From Cytophagales bacterium (GTDB taxonomy: Bacteria > Bacteroidota > Bacteroidia > Cytophagales > Cyclobacteriaceae), in contig DNTA01000106.1 in the NCBI GenBank assembly GCA_003500135.1, positions 1-21,563 on the forward strand: 21,563 bases of DNA. Direction: 5' to 3'. The position numbers and the translations under genes are program-made. Below, piece by piece: positions 1 to 7,548 of the stretch (the stretch's first letter is position 1; every line of letters begins with the position of its first letter). The notes under the pieces were generated by a model. That model ran no database searches. It worked only from the letters and a program-made list of their open reading frames with translations, and was not told where the DNA came from.

Positions 1-2
1 GT

Positions 3-65
3 GCATATCATGCGAATCACCACTTGAAGACGGTCGAAGCCTATATGGAAATGACTGCTAGGTAA
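3..65 (+). CDS. C-terminal fragment of an unidentified upstream gene
   Basis: The frame beginning at base 3 is open from the window edge to a TAA at 63-65 and reads AYHANHHLKTVEAYMEMTAR. Its composition (histidine-rich, helix-like) looks more like protein than the other two frames, which stop at 25-27 and 58-60. The His-rich end faintly recalls the C-terminal helix of DinB-type proteins, but 20 residues are too few to assign a family. Partial at the 5' side. Confidence 0.35.
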   Translation, partial: AYHANHHLKTVEAYMEMTAR

Positions 66-136
66 TAGGCAAACTGATATTTATCATAGAAAGATTCTGC
101 AATTATTGAGACCTTACATAGGCTAATTCTATTTTT

Positions 137-688
137 ATGAAATCAAGACTATTCCTTATCGTCATTTCATTGGCTTTTTTCGCCAGTTGTGCCGTTACCC
201 ATTCGGTGATGTATGATTATGACCTTAATGCCGATTTTGATAACTACACTACTTATGTGCTCTGCAGCGACGATTTTATGGTTACCAATATGGAACATCC
301 TAACATTGACAATGAGGAAGTACGTATTCTCATTGGAGATGCCATAGCAACAGCCATGGAAGATCTAGGGCATACCACCAATGTTTTTGAACCTCAGTTA
401 CAGGCTGGCTTCAGAATTGCCATCAAAGAAGAGACATCCAGGTTTAACAATTGTGAACACTCGGACGAATTGGAATACTGGCAAAGCTGCGAAATCCATG
501 AAGAAACTTATGATCAGGAGACACTAATTGTCTATGTGGCGGATTTTGAGTCAAACAAAGTTCTTTGGCAAGCCTCTATTCCGTGTAATCTCAATAAATC
601 TGATAAGAAATTAAGTGTATATGTCTCGGAGCTGGTGCTTCAATTATTTGAAACCTATCCTAAGAAGGTATTGGAAACCAGTTCCTGA
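137..688 (+). CDS. DUF4136-like lipoprotein
   Basis: A 183-residue predicted lipoprotein. The N-terminus is a short basic and hydrophobic signal peptide ending in a lipobox-like FASC with Cys18 as the lipidation site. The mature part begins with a YDYDLNADFDNYTTYVL segment, which resembles the aspartate- and tyrosine-rich start of DUF4136 proteins (Y-D-x-x-x-D-F-x-x-Y-x-T-Y), and ends with a helix (VYVSELVLQLFETYP) like the end of that family. DUF4136 proteins are envelope lipoproteins of unknown function, common in Bacteroidota. Extra cysteines at the centre (CEHSDELEYWQSCEIH) could form a disulfide. The gene stands alone. The family call is by pattern only; lipoprotein status is firmer than DUF membership. 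Confidence 0.7.
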   Translation: MKSRLFLIVISLAFFASCAVTHSVMYDYDLNADFDNYTTYVLCSDDFMVTNMEHPNIDNEEVRILIGDAIATAMEDLGHTTNVFEPQLQAGFRIAIKEETSRFNNCEHSDELEYWQSCEIHEETYDQETLIVYVADFESNKVLWQASIPCNLNKSDKKLSVYVSELVLQLFETYPKKVLETSS

Positions 689-799
689 ACCAGGATGTTG
701 TTGAACTGATGTCAAGTAAAACGTCATCTCTATTTTTTATTTAAAACAAGTTCCATATGCGAGGATAGTATTTAACTTGCAAACAAAGTATCTCAAAAA

Positions 800-970
800 A
801 TGCAACCCTACCGAAGGTATCTTTTTATCGCGATCGTTTTTGTTGCCCTTGGAATTACTTTTTCTACCACGCTGGGAGATTCTTTAAATTCACTAGGGAC
901 CGTATGTATTGCTGTTGGAGGACTGTTTTTGATCATTGGTCTAAGTAAAAAGCGAAAGGAAGAGGAATAA
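800..970 (+). CDS. Small two-helix membrane protein, 56 aa
   Basis: A short open frame of 56 codons starts at ATG 800 and stops at TAA 968-970. It begins MQPYRRYLFIAIVFVALGIT, a basic start followed by a hydrophobic helix, then a short polar turn (GDSLNSLG), a second hydrophobic helix (TVCIAVGGLFLIIGL) and a lysine- and glutamate-rich tail (SKKRKEEE). This helix-turn-helix-charged tail pattern, with positive charges flanking both helices, is that of a genuine small inner-membrane protein with both ends in the cytoplasm. A terminator-like hairpin follows it. No function can be assigned. It was found by translating the 380-base gap between the flanking genes. Confidence 0.65.
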   Translation: MQPYRRYLFIAIVFVALGITFSTTLGDSLNSLGTVCIAVGGLFLIIGLSKKRKEEE

Positions 971-1011
971 ATTGAACAACCCGACCTCTTTAGAAAAACA
1001 ATCCACTCATT

Positions 1012-1039
1012 AAAGCCCTTCAGGAAGGTAGCTTTTTTT
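1012..1039 (+). terminator. Rho-independent terminator after the small membrane protein
   Basis: The strand reads AAAGC-CCTT-CAGG-AAGG-TA-GCTTT: an inner CCTT/AAGG stem with loop CAGG, an outer AAAGC/GCTTT stem, and a two-base bulge (TA). The 3' arm runs into seven T at 1033-1039. It lies 40 bases past the 56-residue ORF and 33 bases before the next start codon, so it should end transcripts from the first genes. Confidence 0.65.
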
Positions 1040-1072
1040 ATTTGTATCTTATATCAAATAACTCAAAACCTG

Positions 1073-2818
1073 ATGAAAAAAATACCGTCTCTTGCCTATA
1101 CACCATATCTTCTCTCTATTGTGCTGTTATTTTGCTGCGTTTCATGTTCCAATGTCCAGAATAAGGAAACCATCAAGGTTCTTTTCCCCGCAGAATATTA
1201 CGATCAAGGCTTAGACGGTCGCTTAATTCTATTGATCTCAGAACACGCGGATACGGAACCCCGTTTTCAACTTAGAGATGATACCAAAACCTGTCAGGCA
1301 TTTGGCATGGATGTGAATGACTGGAACCCAGAACAGATCTTAGAATTTGACATGGACGCCTTTGGATACCCTGTTCACAATTTCAATGATCTGCCTTCAG
1401 GAGAGTTTTTTGTACAGGCTGTTTTTCACAAGTATGAAACCTTTAAGCGATCTGACGGTCACATTGTCAAGTTACCTATGGACAGAGGTGAAGGACAGCA
1501 ATGGAACCGTGCGCCTGGTAATCTTTATTCAACTCCTCAGAAAGTGCTTATAAAAGAGGGGGAGTTTTCACCTTCACAGATCCATCTTGACCAGAAAATA
1601 CCTCCGATTCCAGAACCAGAAGATACGGAATATGTAAAGCACATTAAGATCAGAAGTAAGCTCTTAAGTGAATTCTGGGGAAGGGATATGTACTTGGGAG
1701 CTCATGTCCTTCTTCCTAAAGGCTGGGCTTCTCATACCGATGTAAAATACCCGCTAGCCATTATGCATGGACATTTCCCAAGTGATTTCGGTGGATTCAG
1801 AACCTCCCCTCCAGATCCGGACCTTGAACCGGATTATAGCGAGCGATTTAAGGTAGAAGGTTATAACCGTATTGTTCAACAAGAGGCTTATGACTTTTAT
1901 AAAACCTGGATTGGTCCCGATTTTCCAAGGGTCATCGCCATTAAAATACAGCACCCCACGCCCTACTACGATGATTCGTACGCGGTGAACAGTGCCGCAC
2001 AAGGACCCTACGGAGATGCGATAACCTATGAACTTATTCCCTACATAGAGGAACAGTTCAGAGGGATTGGAGAGGGCTGGTCGCGCTTTGTCTATGGCGG
2101 AAGTACGGGAGGATGGGAGTCTTTGGCCGTGCAGGTGAAGTATCCCAAAGAATACGGCATGTGCTTTGCTGCCTGTCCAGACCCAATCGATTTCAGAGCC
2201 TACTGCCTGGTTAATATCTATGAAGACGAGAACGCTTACTTCAAAGAGGGGACCTTTAAAAAAACTCTGGTGGCAGGCCACAGAGACTATTTGGGTAACG
2301 TGGATGCCACCTTAAGAGATATGAACTATAGAGAGTTGGTCTTAGGCTCTAAAGGGCGGTCCGGACAGCAGTGGGATATCTGGGAGGCCACCTACTCCCC
2401 TATTGACAAAGAGGGCTATCCTCGACGTATTTGGGACCGTTTAACGGGGGAAATAGATAAAGAGGTCGCCAATTACTGGAAAGAGAATTACGATCTGGCT
2501 TATATTTTAAAGCGAGATTGGGGTAAATATGGGACAGACTGGGCACACAAGATTCATTTGTATTGTGGGGATATGGATAACTATTATCTCAATAATGCTG
2601 TTTACCTCGCAGAAGAGATCCTGTCTGAAACGACTGAACCATTTTATAACGGTGAGGTAGATTACGGAGATCGGGCCGAACACTGCTGGAATGGTGACCA
2701 CGACAATGGAAACCACATAAGTCGATTACGCTACCATCGCATGTTCATAAGAAAATATGTGGAAAAAGTGCATCTTGTTGCTCCTGAAGGGGCAGACCTG
2801 AACAGTTGGCGATACTGA
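1073..2818 (+). CDS. Secreted alpha/beta-hydrolase (putative esterase family)
   Basis: A 581-residue exported hydrolase. The N-terminus is hydrophobic and ends in FCCVSC (Cys25), a possible though non-canonical lipobox. About 180 residues follow that resemble a beta-rich accessory domain, then an esterase D-like alpha/beta-hydrolase core. The nucleophile elbow is GGSTGG, with Ser344 as the likely nucleophile, preceded by a strand (SRFVYGG) as expected. A candidate catalytic histidine is His548 in HDNGNHISRLR, near the C-terminus. The HGHFP segment (about residue 232) after a hydrophobic strand could form the oxyanion region. The substrate cannot be read from sequence; such proteins hydrolyse acyl esters of sugars or siderophores, or are uncharacterised. 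It is a single gene, ending 4 bases before the convergent methyltransferase gene. The fold call is good, the substrate open. Confidence 0.8.
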   Translation: MKKIPSLAYTPYLLSIVLLFCCVSCSNVQNKETIKVLFPAEYYDQGLDGRLILLISEHADTEPRFQLRDDTKTCQAFGMDVNDWNPEQILEFDMDAFGYPVHNFNDLPSGEFFVQAVFHKYETFKRSDGHIVKLPMDRGEGQQWNRAPGNLYSTPQKVLIKEGEFSPSQIHLDQKIPPIPEPEDTEYVKHIKIRSKLLSEFWGRDMYLGAHVLLPKGWASHTDVKYPLAIMHGHFPSDFGGFRTSPPDPDLEPDYSERFKVEGYNRIVQQEAYDFYKTWIGPDFPRVIAIKIQHPTPYYDDSYAVNSAAQGPYGDAITYELIPYIEEQFRGIGEGWSRFVYGGSTGGWESLAVQVKYPKEYGMCFAACPDPIDFRAYCLVNIYEDENAYFKEGTFKKTLVAGHRDYLGNVDATLRDMNYRELVLGSKGRSGQQWDIWEATYSPIDKEGYPRRIWDRLTGEIDKEVANYWKENYDLAYILKRDWGKYGTDWAHKIHLYCGDMDNYYLNNAVYLAEEILSETTEPFYNGEVDYGDRAEHCWNGDHDNGNHISRLRYHRMFIRKYVEKVHLVAPEGADLNSWRY

Positions 2819-2822
2819 TTTT

Positions 2823-3989
2823 TCAGTTATTTTTATTCTTTTTGGCCTTTTTACTACCTTCATACATCTCGTACATGACAAACCTCGATTCAAGCTTAGC
2901 GTTGTATAGTTTGATCTTTTTTGAGGGTCTTAATCCCACGTGCTTAAGGGCCTCCAGATTAGAAGTAATAAACCAGGCATTGGTACCGGGATACCCATGC
3001 TTTAATGTGGTTCCCACATTTTCGTAGAACTCCTTTAGGTTCAGTAGCTCCAATCGTTCTCCATAAGGTGGATTAAACACCATGGTGAGTTTACCTTCTG
3101 TGGTCTTTTCAGTTTTAAAAAAGTCTTCGTGCTTGATGGAAATGAAGTCTTCCAGATGCGCATTTTTAACATTGGCCTTTGCCTTACGCACCGCAGAAGG
3201 TGATTTATCGTATCCAATGATCTGGTGGTGAAATTCTCTGGTTTTCTTCAGCAGAGATTCCTCGATGGTTTCAAAAAGGTCAACATCCCAATCCTGCCAG
3301 CGTTCAAAAGCAAATTCCTTGCGCATGAGATTCGGCGGAATATTACAAGCAATCATAGCTGCTTCAGCCAGAATTGTTCCGCTACCACACATCGGATCCA
3401 TAAAATCGGTTTGACCCTCCCAGCCTGTTAGCATAATCATACCAGCCGCAAGCACCTCATTAATAGGGGCAATATTAGTCGCTGTCTTGTAACCGCGCTG
3501 ATGTAAGGATCGTCCCGAAGAATCCAGAGACAAGGTGCAACGTTTACGATCGATGTGCACATGTATCCTCAGGTCCGGAAATTTAAGATCTACATTCGGT
3601 CTCACACCTTCAAGTTCTCGATAACGGTCCACAATGGCATCTTTTACTTTGAGTGCCACATACTTGGAATGGGTTAAAACCTTTGAATGTACAGTTGCGT
3701 CAATTGCAAGTGTCCCCTCAGGTTTCAGGTATTGCTCCCATTCAAAACGCTTTACCCTGTTATAGAGATCCTGTTCATTGACAATCTGAAAAGAGGTTAT
3801 TGGTTTTAGAATCTTTATGGCAGTACGCAAACCCAGATTAGCTTTATACATAAATCCTTTATCCCCTTCAAACGATACACTCCTTATTCCTTCCTTTACA
3901 TTAATGGCTCCCAGATTTCGCAACTCACGCGCTAGGAGGGGTTCAAAACCATGTAAGGTTTTGGCAAGCATACTAAAATTATTCTCCAT
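2823..3989 (-). CDS. THUMP-domain 23S rRNA (guanine-N2)-methyltransferase, RlmL/YpsC-like
   Basis: A 388-residue class I SAM-dependent RNA methyltransferase. It starts with the ferredoxin-like segment typical of this family (MLAKTLHGFEPLLARELRNL, residues 7-26), followed by a THUMP RNA-binding domain to about residue 155 and the HQRGYK linker motif (163-168). The catalytic domain carries motif I DPMCGSGT (198-205) for SAM and the NPPYGERL motif (306-313) for N2 methylation of guanine. Family members of this length act on 23S rRNA (the YpsC type, equivalent to the N-terminal half of E. coli RlmL, G2445). The lysine- and asparagine-rich C-terminus (KKAKKNKNN) suits RNA contact. It is divergent from the SAM methyltransferase gene at 4078. 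Function by family; the exact modified base is inferred. Confidence 0.88.
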   Translation of the reverse strand: MENNFSMLAKTLHGFEPLLARELRNLGAINVKEGIRSVSFEGDKGFMYKANLGLRTAIKILKPITSFQIVNEQDLYNRVKRFEWEQYLKPEGTLAIDATVHSKVLTHSKYVALKVKDAIVDRYRELEGVRPNVDLKFPDLRIHVHIDRKRCTLSLDSSGRSLHQRGYKTATNIAPINEVLAAGMIMLTGWEGQTDFMDPMCGSGTILAEAAMIACNIPPNLMRKEFAFERWQDWDVDLFETIEESLLKKTREFHHQIIGYDKSPSAVRKAKANVKNAHLEDFISIKHEDFFKTEKTTEGKLTMVFNPPYGERLELLNLKEFYENVGTTLKHGYPGTNAWFITSNLEALKHVGLRPSKKIKLYNAKLESRFVMYEMYEGSKKAKKNKNN

Positions 3990-4020
3990 GTCTTCAGTCT
4001 ATGTGGTTGTAAAAATAATT

Positions 4021-4028
4021 TATTTTTG
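4021..4028 (+). promoter_or_regulatory. Possible -7 box (TAnnTTTG) of the 4078-5923 gene group
   Basis: TATTTTTG matches the Bacteroidota -7 consensus TAnnTTTG and lies 49 bases before the ATG at 4078, in the divergent gap to the THUMP methyltransferase gene. No TTTG lies at the expected distance upstream, so the assignment rests on one element only. Confidence 0.35.
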
Positions 4029-4077
4029 TGGCCAAAAGGTCTCTGATTATAATCATGAGCACAATTAGTTCATCTGT

Positions 4078-4812
4078 ATGACGTATTCTCCCAAAAAGCA
4101 GTGGTACACTTCCTGGTTTGACACGCCTTATTATCACATACTATACAAGGATAGGGATTATGCCGAAGCACAAATTTTTATGGACAATCTAACCAATTAC
4201 CTGAACATCCCGGAGGATGGATCGATACTTGACCTGGCATGCGGAAGAGGAAGACATGCCATCTATCTGAATAAATTGGGTTATCGGGTGACCGGCATAG
4301 ACCTGTCTGAACAAAATATTGCTCATGCTAAACAATATGAGAAAAAGGATTTGACATTTGAGGTGCACGACATGAGCACTCCGTTTCCTGGTGTTTTTGA
4401 CGCGGTCTTTAACCTGTTTACCAGTTTTGGCTATTTTGAAGATGACTCTGCTAATTTAAAAACCATTAAGTCCATAAAGCAGGAATTGAATCCTGCCGGT
4501 TTTGGAGTGATCGATTTTATGAATGTGCCTTTTGTCACTGATCATCTGGTGCCTCAAAACTCAAAAAGAGTTGAAGGGATCGATTTTAATTTGAAACGAC
4601 ATGTTGAGGATGGTTACATCATAAAGAACATCTCATTTAGCCATCAGGGAAAGGACTTTGAATTTGCTGAACGTGTCAAAGCCTTTACGCTTAGCGATTT
4701 TGAACAGTTATTCCAGGATGCAGGAGTATACCTTCTGGACGTGTTTGGAGATTATCATTTAGGAAGGTATCACCCGCAGAACTCTCAACGCCTAATCATG
4801 ATTTTTAAATAA
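4078..4812 (+). CDS. Class I SAM-dependent methyltransferase
   Basis: A 244-residue soluble methyltransferase. Motif I is LDLACGRGRHA (residues 51-61), the SAM-binding glycine loop, followed by the acidic end of strand 2 in VTGIDLS (71-77). A motif IV-like strand lies at FDAVFNLFTSFGYF, after which FGVIDFMNV fits the next strand of the Rossmann fold. The length and the NLFTSFGYF segment are typical of small-molecule methyltransferases of the Methyltransf_25/11 type. The substrate is unknown. It heads a compact group: the ZIP transporter starts 10 bases downstream, followed by a DUF4268 gene that abuts it directly. Nothing visible links the three functions beyond probable co-transcription. Confidence 0.82.
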   Translation: MTYSPKKQWYTSWFDTPYYHILYKDRDYAEAQIFMDNLTNYLNIPEDGSILDLACGRGRHAIYLNKLGYRVTGIDLSEQNIAHAKQYEKKDLTFEVHDMSTPFPGVFDAVFNLFTSFGYFEDDSANLKTIKSIKQELNPAGFGVIDFMNVPFVTDHLVPQNSKRVEGIDFNLKRHVEDGYIIKNISFSHQGKDFEFAERVKAFTLSDFEQLFQDAGVYLLDVFGDYHLGRYHPQNSQRLIMIFK

Positions 4813-4822
4813 TTAGAGGCTT

Positions 4823-5494
4823 ATGGAATTCTTACTTCCTTTTATCGGAGTTATTGCAGGGGCGGGCATTGCTCTCTTAATCAACGATCATAGATCATCA
4901 GGCATTAAATTACTGTTGGCCTTTAGTGGCGCGTTTCTTATGGCCCTCAGTTTATTTGACCTACTGCCAGAAGTATACGAGCACCTCAGCCCCAAACGAA
5001 CAGGCCTTTTGATCATGCTGGGGATCTTACTACAAATCATCCTTGAATTCTTTTCGAAAGGGGCAGAACACGGGCACGTACACATGAAATCATCAAATAA
5101 ACGCTTACCTGTACTATTATTTGCCAGTTTAGCCTTGCACAGCTTTTTGGAAGGCTTTCCGCTGCAAGCCCACCAAACACTTATTTTTGGTGTGCTTATT
5201 CATAAAATTCCAATTGCTTTACTTTTAACGTCCTACCTTCTACAGAGCGGGTATACAAGACCTTACATCACCGGATTTATATTGTTATTTGCAATAATGA
5301 CTCCTCTCGGGACCTGGGTAAGTATCTTACTGCCCATGAGTGAGAATTTGGTCTACAGTATCAACGCTCTGATTGTTGGTATCTTCCTGCATATTTCTTC
5401 AACAATTATTTTTGAATCGGGAGAGGGGCACAAATTTAACCTTACGAAACTGGTGGCCATTGTCTCAGGAGTAGCAGTAGCCTTTTTATTATAA
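4823..5494 (+). CDS. ZIP-family metal transporter
   Basis: A 223-residue integral membrane protein with about seven to eight hydrophobic helices and a histidine-rich cytoplasmic loop (AEHGHVHMK, residues 81-89) between helices 3 and 4, as is usual for ZIP (SLC39-type) divalent metal transporters. The helix-4 signature is HSFLEG, with His106 and Glu110 as likely metal ligands. The helix-5 signature begins with His127 but reads HKIPIA where family members normally have HExPHE or similar, so part of the second metal site is missing. The metal is probably zinc or iron. It sits between the methyltransferase (10 bases upstream) and DUF4268, whose ATG follows directly on the TAA of this gene. Confidence 0.83.
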   Translation: MEFLLPFIGVIAGAGIALLINDHRSSGIKLLLAFSGAFLMALSLFDLLPEVYEHLSPKRTGLLIMLGILLQIILEFFSKGAEHGHVHMKSSNKRLPVLLFASLALHSFLEGFPLQAHQTLIFGVLIHKIPIALLLTSYLLQSGYTRPYITGFILLFAIMTPLGTWVSILLPMSENLVYSINALIVGIFLHISSTIIFESGEGHKFNLTKLVAIVSGVAVAFLL

Positions 5495-5923
5495 ATGTTT
5501 AGCAAGGAGGAAAGCAGGTTACTAAGGCAGGAATTCTGGACCAGCTTCGGGAAGTCCTTTCCCAGAAAATGGATCCTTTACAACACCAAGATAAAAGGCT
5601 TGGCTTTTAAATTTCATTTTGATACCAAGAATGCTCTTGTGGCACTGGACCTTGAAGATGATCTGGAGAACAGGATCTATTGCTGGGAGAAACTTGAGAC
5701 TCTTAAAGGGATTCTGACGAATGAATATTTACCCGGGGCCATATTCGATGAGGTGCATCATCTGGAAAACGGAAAAGAAATTTCAAGAATTTATGTGCCT
5801 CTGACGGCAAAGGTGTCGATCCATAACAAAAATACCTGGCAGGTAGTGATGGTATTCTTTAATGACACCATGTCTCGATTTGAAGCCTTTTTTAATGAAT
5901 ATAGGGCAATCATTCAACCATAA
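5495..5923 (+). CDS. DUF4268 protein
   Basis: A 142-residue soluble protein without signal peptide. The start MFSKEESRLLRQEFWTSFGK, the central KFHFDTKNALVALDLE strand pair and the ending FFNDTMSRFEAFFNEYRAII fit the DUF4268 family, a short alpha/beta domain also found at the end of some restriction-like or nuclease-like proteins; the stand-alone version is common in Flavobacteriia and has no known function. Its ATG begins at the base after the upstream TAA, so it is surely translated from the same message as the ZIP gene. The next gene, three bases downstream, is a pseudogene. Confidence 0.75.
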   Translation: MFSKEESRLLRQEFWTSFGKSFPRKWILYNTKIKGLAFKFHFDTKNALVALDLEDDLENRIYCWEKLETLKGILTNEYLPGAIFDEVHHLENGKEISRIYVPLTAKVSIHNKNTWQVVMVFFNDTMSRFEAFFNEYRAIIQP

Positions 5924-5926
5924 ATT

Positions 5927-6355
5927 ATGTCCAGAATTCAATTTATGATTTACAACCTCCTATTAGTTGCGCTTACCGCTTGTAAAAAACCAGCGAAGAA
6001 GCATTCAAATGTCTTAAATGACAGCACCGCCATTGCCGTAGGCGCTATGAAAGATGTCATGCGGAAGTGTTGAACTTGGCAGTAAGATAGCTATTGATTA
6101 GTTAGAGCCTGGTACTGGATGATTTGGTTTGGGACCTCTCACTGTACTTCGGAATGAAATTATGCTCAATGATGAAGAATTTAAAGTTATTGGATTTTTC
6201 TCAAGACAACATCAAGGCATTTTTACACATCACGATTCCTTTATACACATGCATCTCATCAATGCTGAACGCACTTATATGGACATTTAGATACAGTGAA
6301 ATTTCGGAAACTGAAGATAGAACTTCCAAATAGTTTATTTCAATTTTTGAATTGA
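5927..6355 (+). pseudogene. Decayed acetolactate decarboxylase-like lipoprotein gene
   Basis: The reading begins MSRIQFMIYNLLLVALTAC, a lipoprotein signal with lipobox LTAC (Cys19), and continues to AIAVGAMKDVMRK before a stop at 6071. One frame over, from 6069, it resumes VELGSKIAID, passes a TAG (6099-6101) and a TGA (6120-6122), then reads FGLGPLTVLRNEI and later FKVIGFFSRQHQGIF, THHDSFIHMHLINAERTYM. After a second frameshift near 6281 it ends GHLDTVKFRKLKIELP and stops at 6353-6355. These blocks, in order, match what I know of Bacteroidota acetolactate decarboxylase-like proteins (VGAM..VMWKGEL, YGLGPL..LRGEI, GFFS..HQGVFTHHD, MHL..MGHLD). Only about 140 codons remain of a family near 250-280, with the middle missing between the LRNEI and FKVIGF blocks. 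The gene is clearly broken. Confidence 0.8.
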
Positions 6356-6573
6356 AAATATATTGATTTTATTGTAAGCTTAATATGATACGCTCTACGA
6401 AGACCAATGACGAGTACGTCTTACTTTATATGAATTTCTGAACACTCGACATAAGCTCATCAATGAGGTGTCTAACGCAATTATATTATTGTGTTTTGGA
6501 AATGCATCGTACCTTAGGGTATTGTGCAGTGTTCAATTCATATTAAACTATTTATAAATAAGGCCTTTCAAAA

Positions 6574-7548
6574 ATGACTAAGAGCAAATGTATTGGAATC
6601 ACCGGAGGTAGCGGACATCTTGGCACCGGACTGATACTTAAATGTCTGGAGGAAGGATTCGAGGTAAAGGCCCTGTTTCTTAATACCCCTCCTGTGATTG
6701 AGCACCCACGACTCACATGGGTTGATGGCGATATAAATGATCTGAAGCAGCTTAAAAAGAACTTTAAAAAAGTAGATCTTATCGTTCATTGTGCAGCCAT
6801 AATATCCGTTGGGGAGTATTCTAAAACCCTGGTGCATCGAGTAAATATTGATGGAACAAAGGCGATTATTACCCTATGCAAATTCATAAAAGCTCAACTG
6901 ATCTACATCAGCTCTTCCACGGCCATTTCTGAGCCTTCAAATGGTCAACCATTTAATGAGGAAGGCCCCTACCGCAGATCGGAGGATTTTTTCTATGGTT
7001 ATACCAAAGGAATAAGCGAAAAAGCGGTCCTCAAAGCTGTTAAAGAAGATGGTTTGGAAGCCTTTATCTTACGACCGAGCTCCATTGTTGGTGCTCCCGA
7101 TTATCGACCATCTCTATTTGGCAAAGCTTTAATAGAAATGAGCCAAGGCAAGTTACCTGTCCTTTCCACGGGAGGACATCATGTGGTAGACCTCAGAGAC
7201 CTCTGTCAAACCATAGTCAATAGTTTTGAACTTGGAAAAACGGGTCAGATCTACCTGCTGGGTGGCCCCTACATCAGTATCAGCAGACTTGCAAAACTAT
7301 GCCGCCCTAAGGGTATTTTTATTACTCTTCCGGCAGAATTATTGATATTATTCGCACCATTGATTGAAGGCTTATCCCGCACTTTTGGTCTTAATACTGC
7401 GCTTTCTAAAACAAGTCTGAAGTTATTAAAACAAGCCTCTGAACAGATAGATTGTTCAAAAGCTCAAAAAGAATTAGGTCATACTAATCGTCCCATAGAA
7501 GAAACTGTTACTGATTTCCTGAATTGGTCCAGAGGTCAAAATCCATGA
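6574..7548 (+). CDS. Extended SDR: 3beta-HSD / dihydroflavonol-reductase-like NAD(P) oxidoreductase
   Basis: A 324-residue extended short-chain dehydrogenase/reductase. The Rossmann glycine motif is TGGSGHLG (residues 10-17), the acidic DGDI (51-54) follows strand 3, and VHCAA (71-75) contacts the nucleotide. The catalytic residues are Ser113-115 in YISSSTA and Tyr141/Lys145 in YGYTK (YxxxK). The substrate-lobe motif LRPSSIVG (167-174) is typical of the group that contains 3beta-hydroxysteroid dehydrogenases, NSDHL sterol decarboxylases and dihydroflavonol 4-reductases. It overlaps the next gene, a steroid 5-alpha-reductase homologue, by ATGA, so the two are very probably translationally coupled. 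A steroid or terpenoid alcohol/ketone substrate is inferred from that partner, not from active-site residues. A polysaccharide sugar epimerase role is less likely, as no glycosyl genes are near. Confidence 0.82.
   Translation: MTKSKCIGITGGSGHLGTGLILKCLEEGFEVKALFLNTPPVIEHPRLTWVDGDINDLKQLKKNFKKVDLIVHCAAIISVGEYSKTLVHRVNIDGTKAIITLCKFIKAQLIYISSSTAISEPSNGQPFNEEGPYRRSEDFFYGYTKGISEKAVLKAVKEDGLEAFILRPSSIVGAPDYRPSLFGKALIEMSQGKLPVLSTGGHHVVDLRDLCQTIVNSFELGKTGQIYLLGGPYISISRLAKLCRPKGIFITLPAELLILFAPLIEGLSRTFGLNTALSKTSLKLLKQASEQIDCSKAQKELGHTNRPIEETVTDFLNWSRGQNP

Noticed and set aside
720..757. Possible hairpin GATG...CATC followed by a T-rich run after the first lipoprotein gene
   Set aside because: Only four continuous pairs and a long loop; too weak to call a terminator.
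1754..2281. A 175-codon open frame on the minus strand inside the esterase gene
   Set aside because: It lies wholly opposite a well supported gene with hydrolase motifs, and its translation has no domain or signal pattern.
6124..6333. A 69-codon open frame on the plus strand
   Set aside because: It is an out-of-frame shadow of the decayed acetolactate decarboxylase-like gene; the family-like residues appear in the other two frames.
6356..6573. Searched for a gene or element remnant between the pseudogene and the SDR gene
   Set aside because: 218 bases, AT-rich, frequent stops on both strands, no consensus promoter or repeat that I can support.
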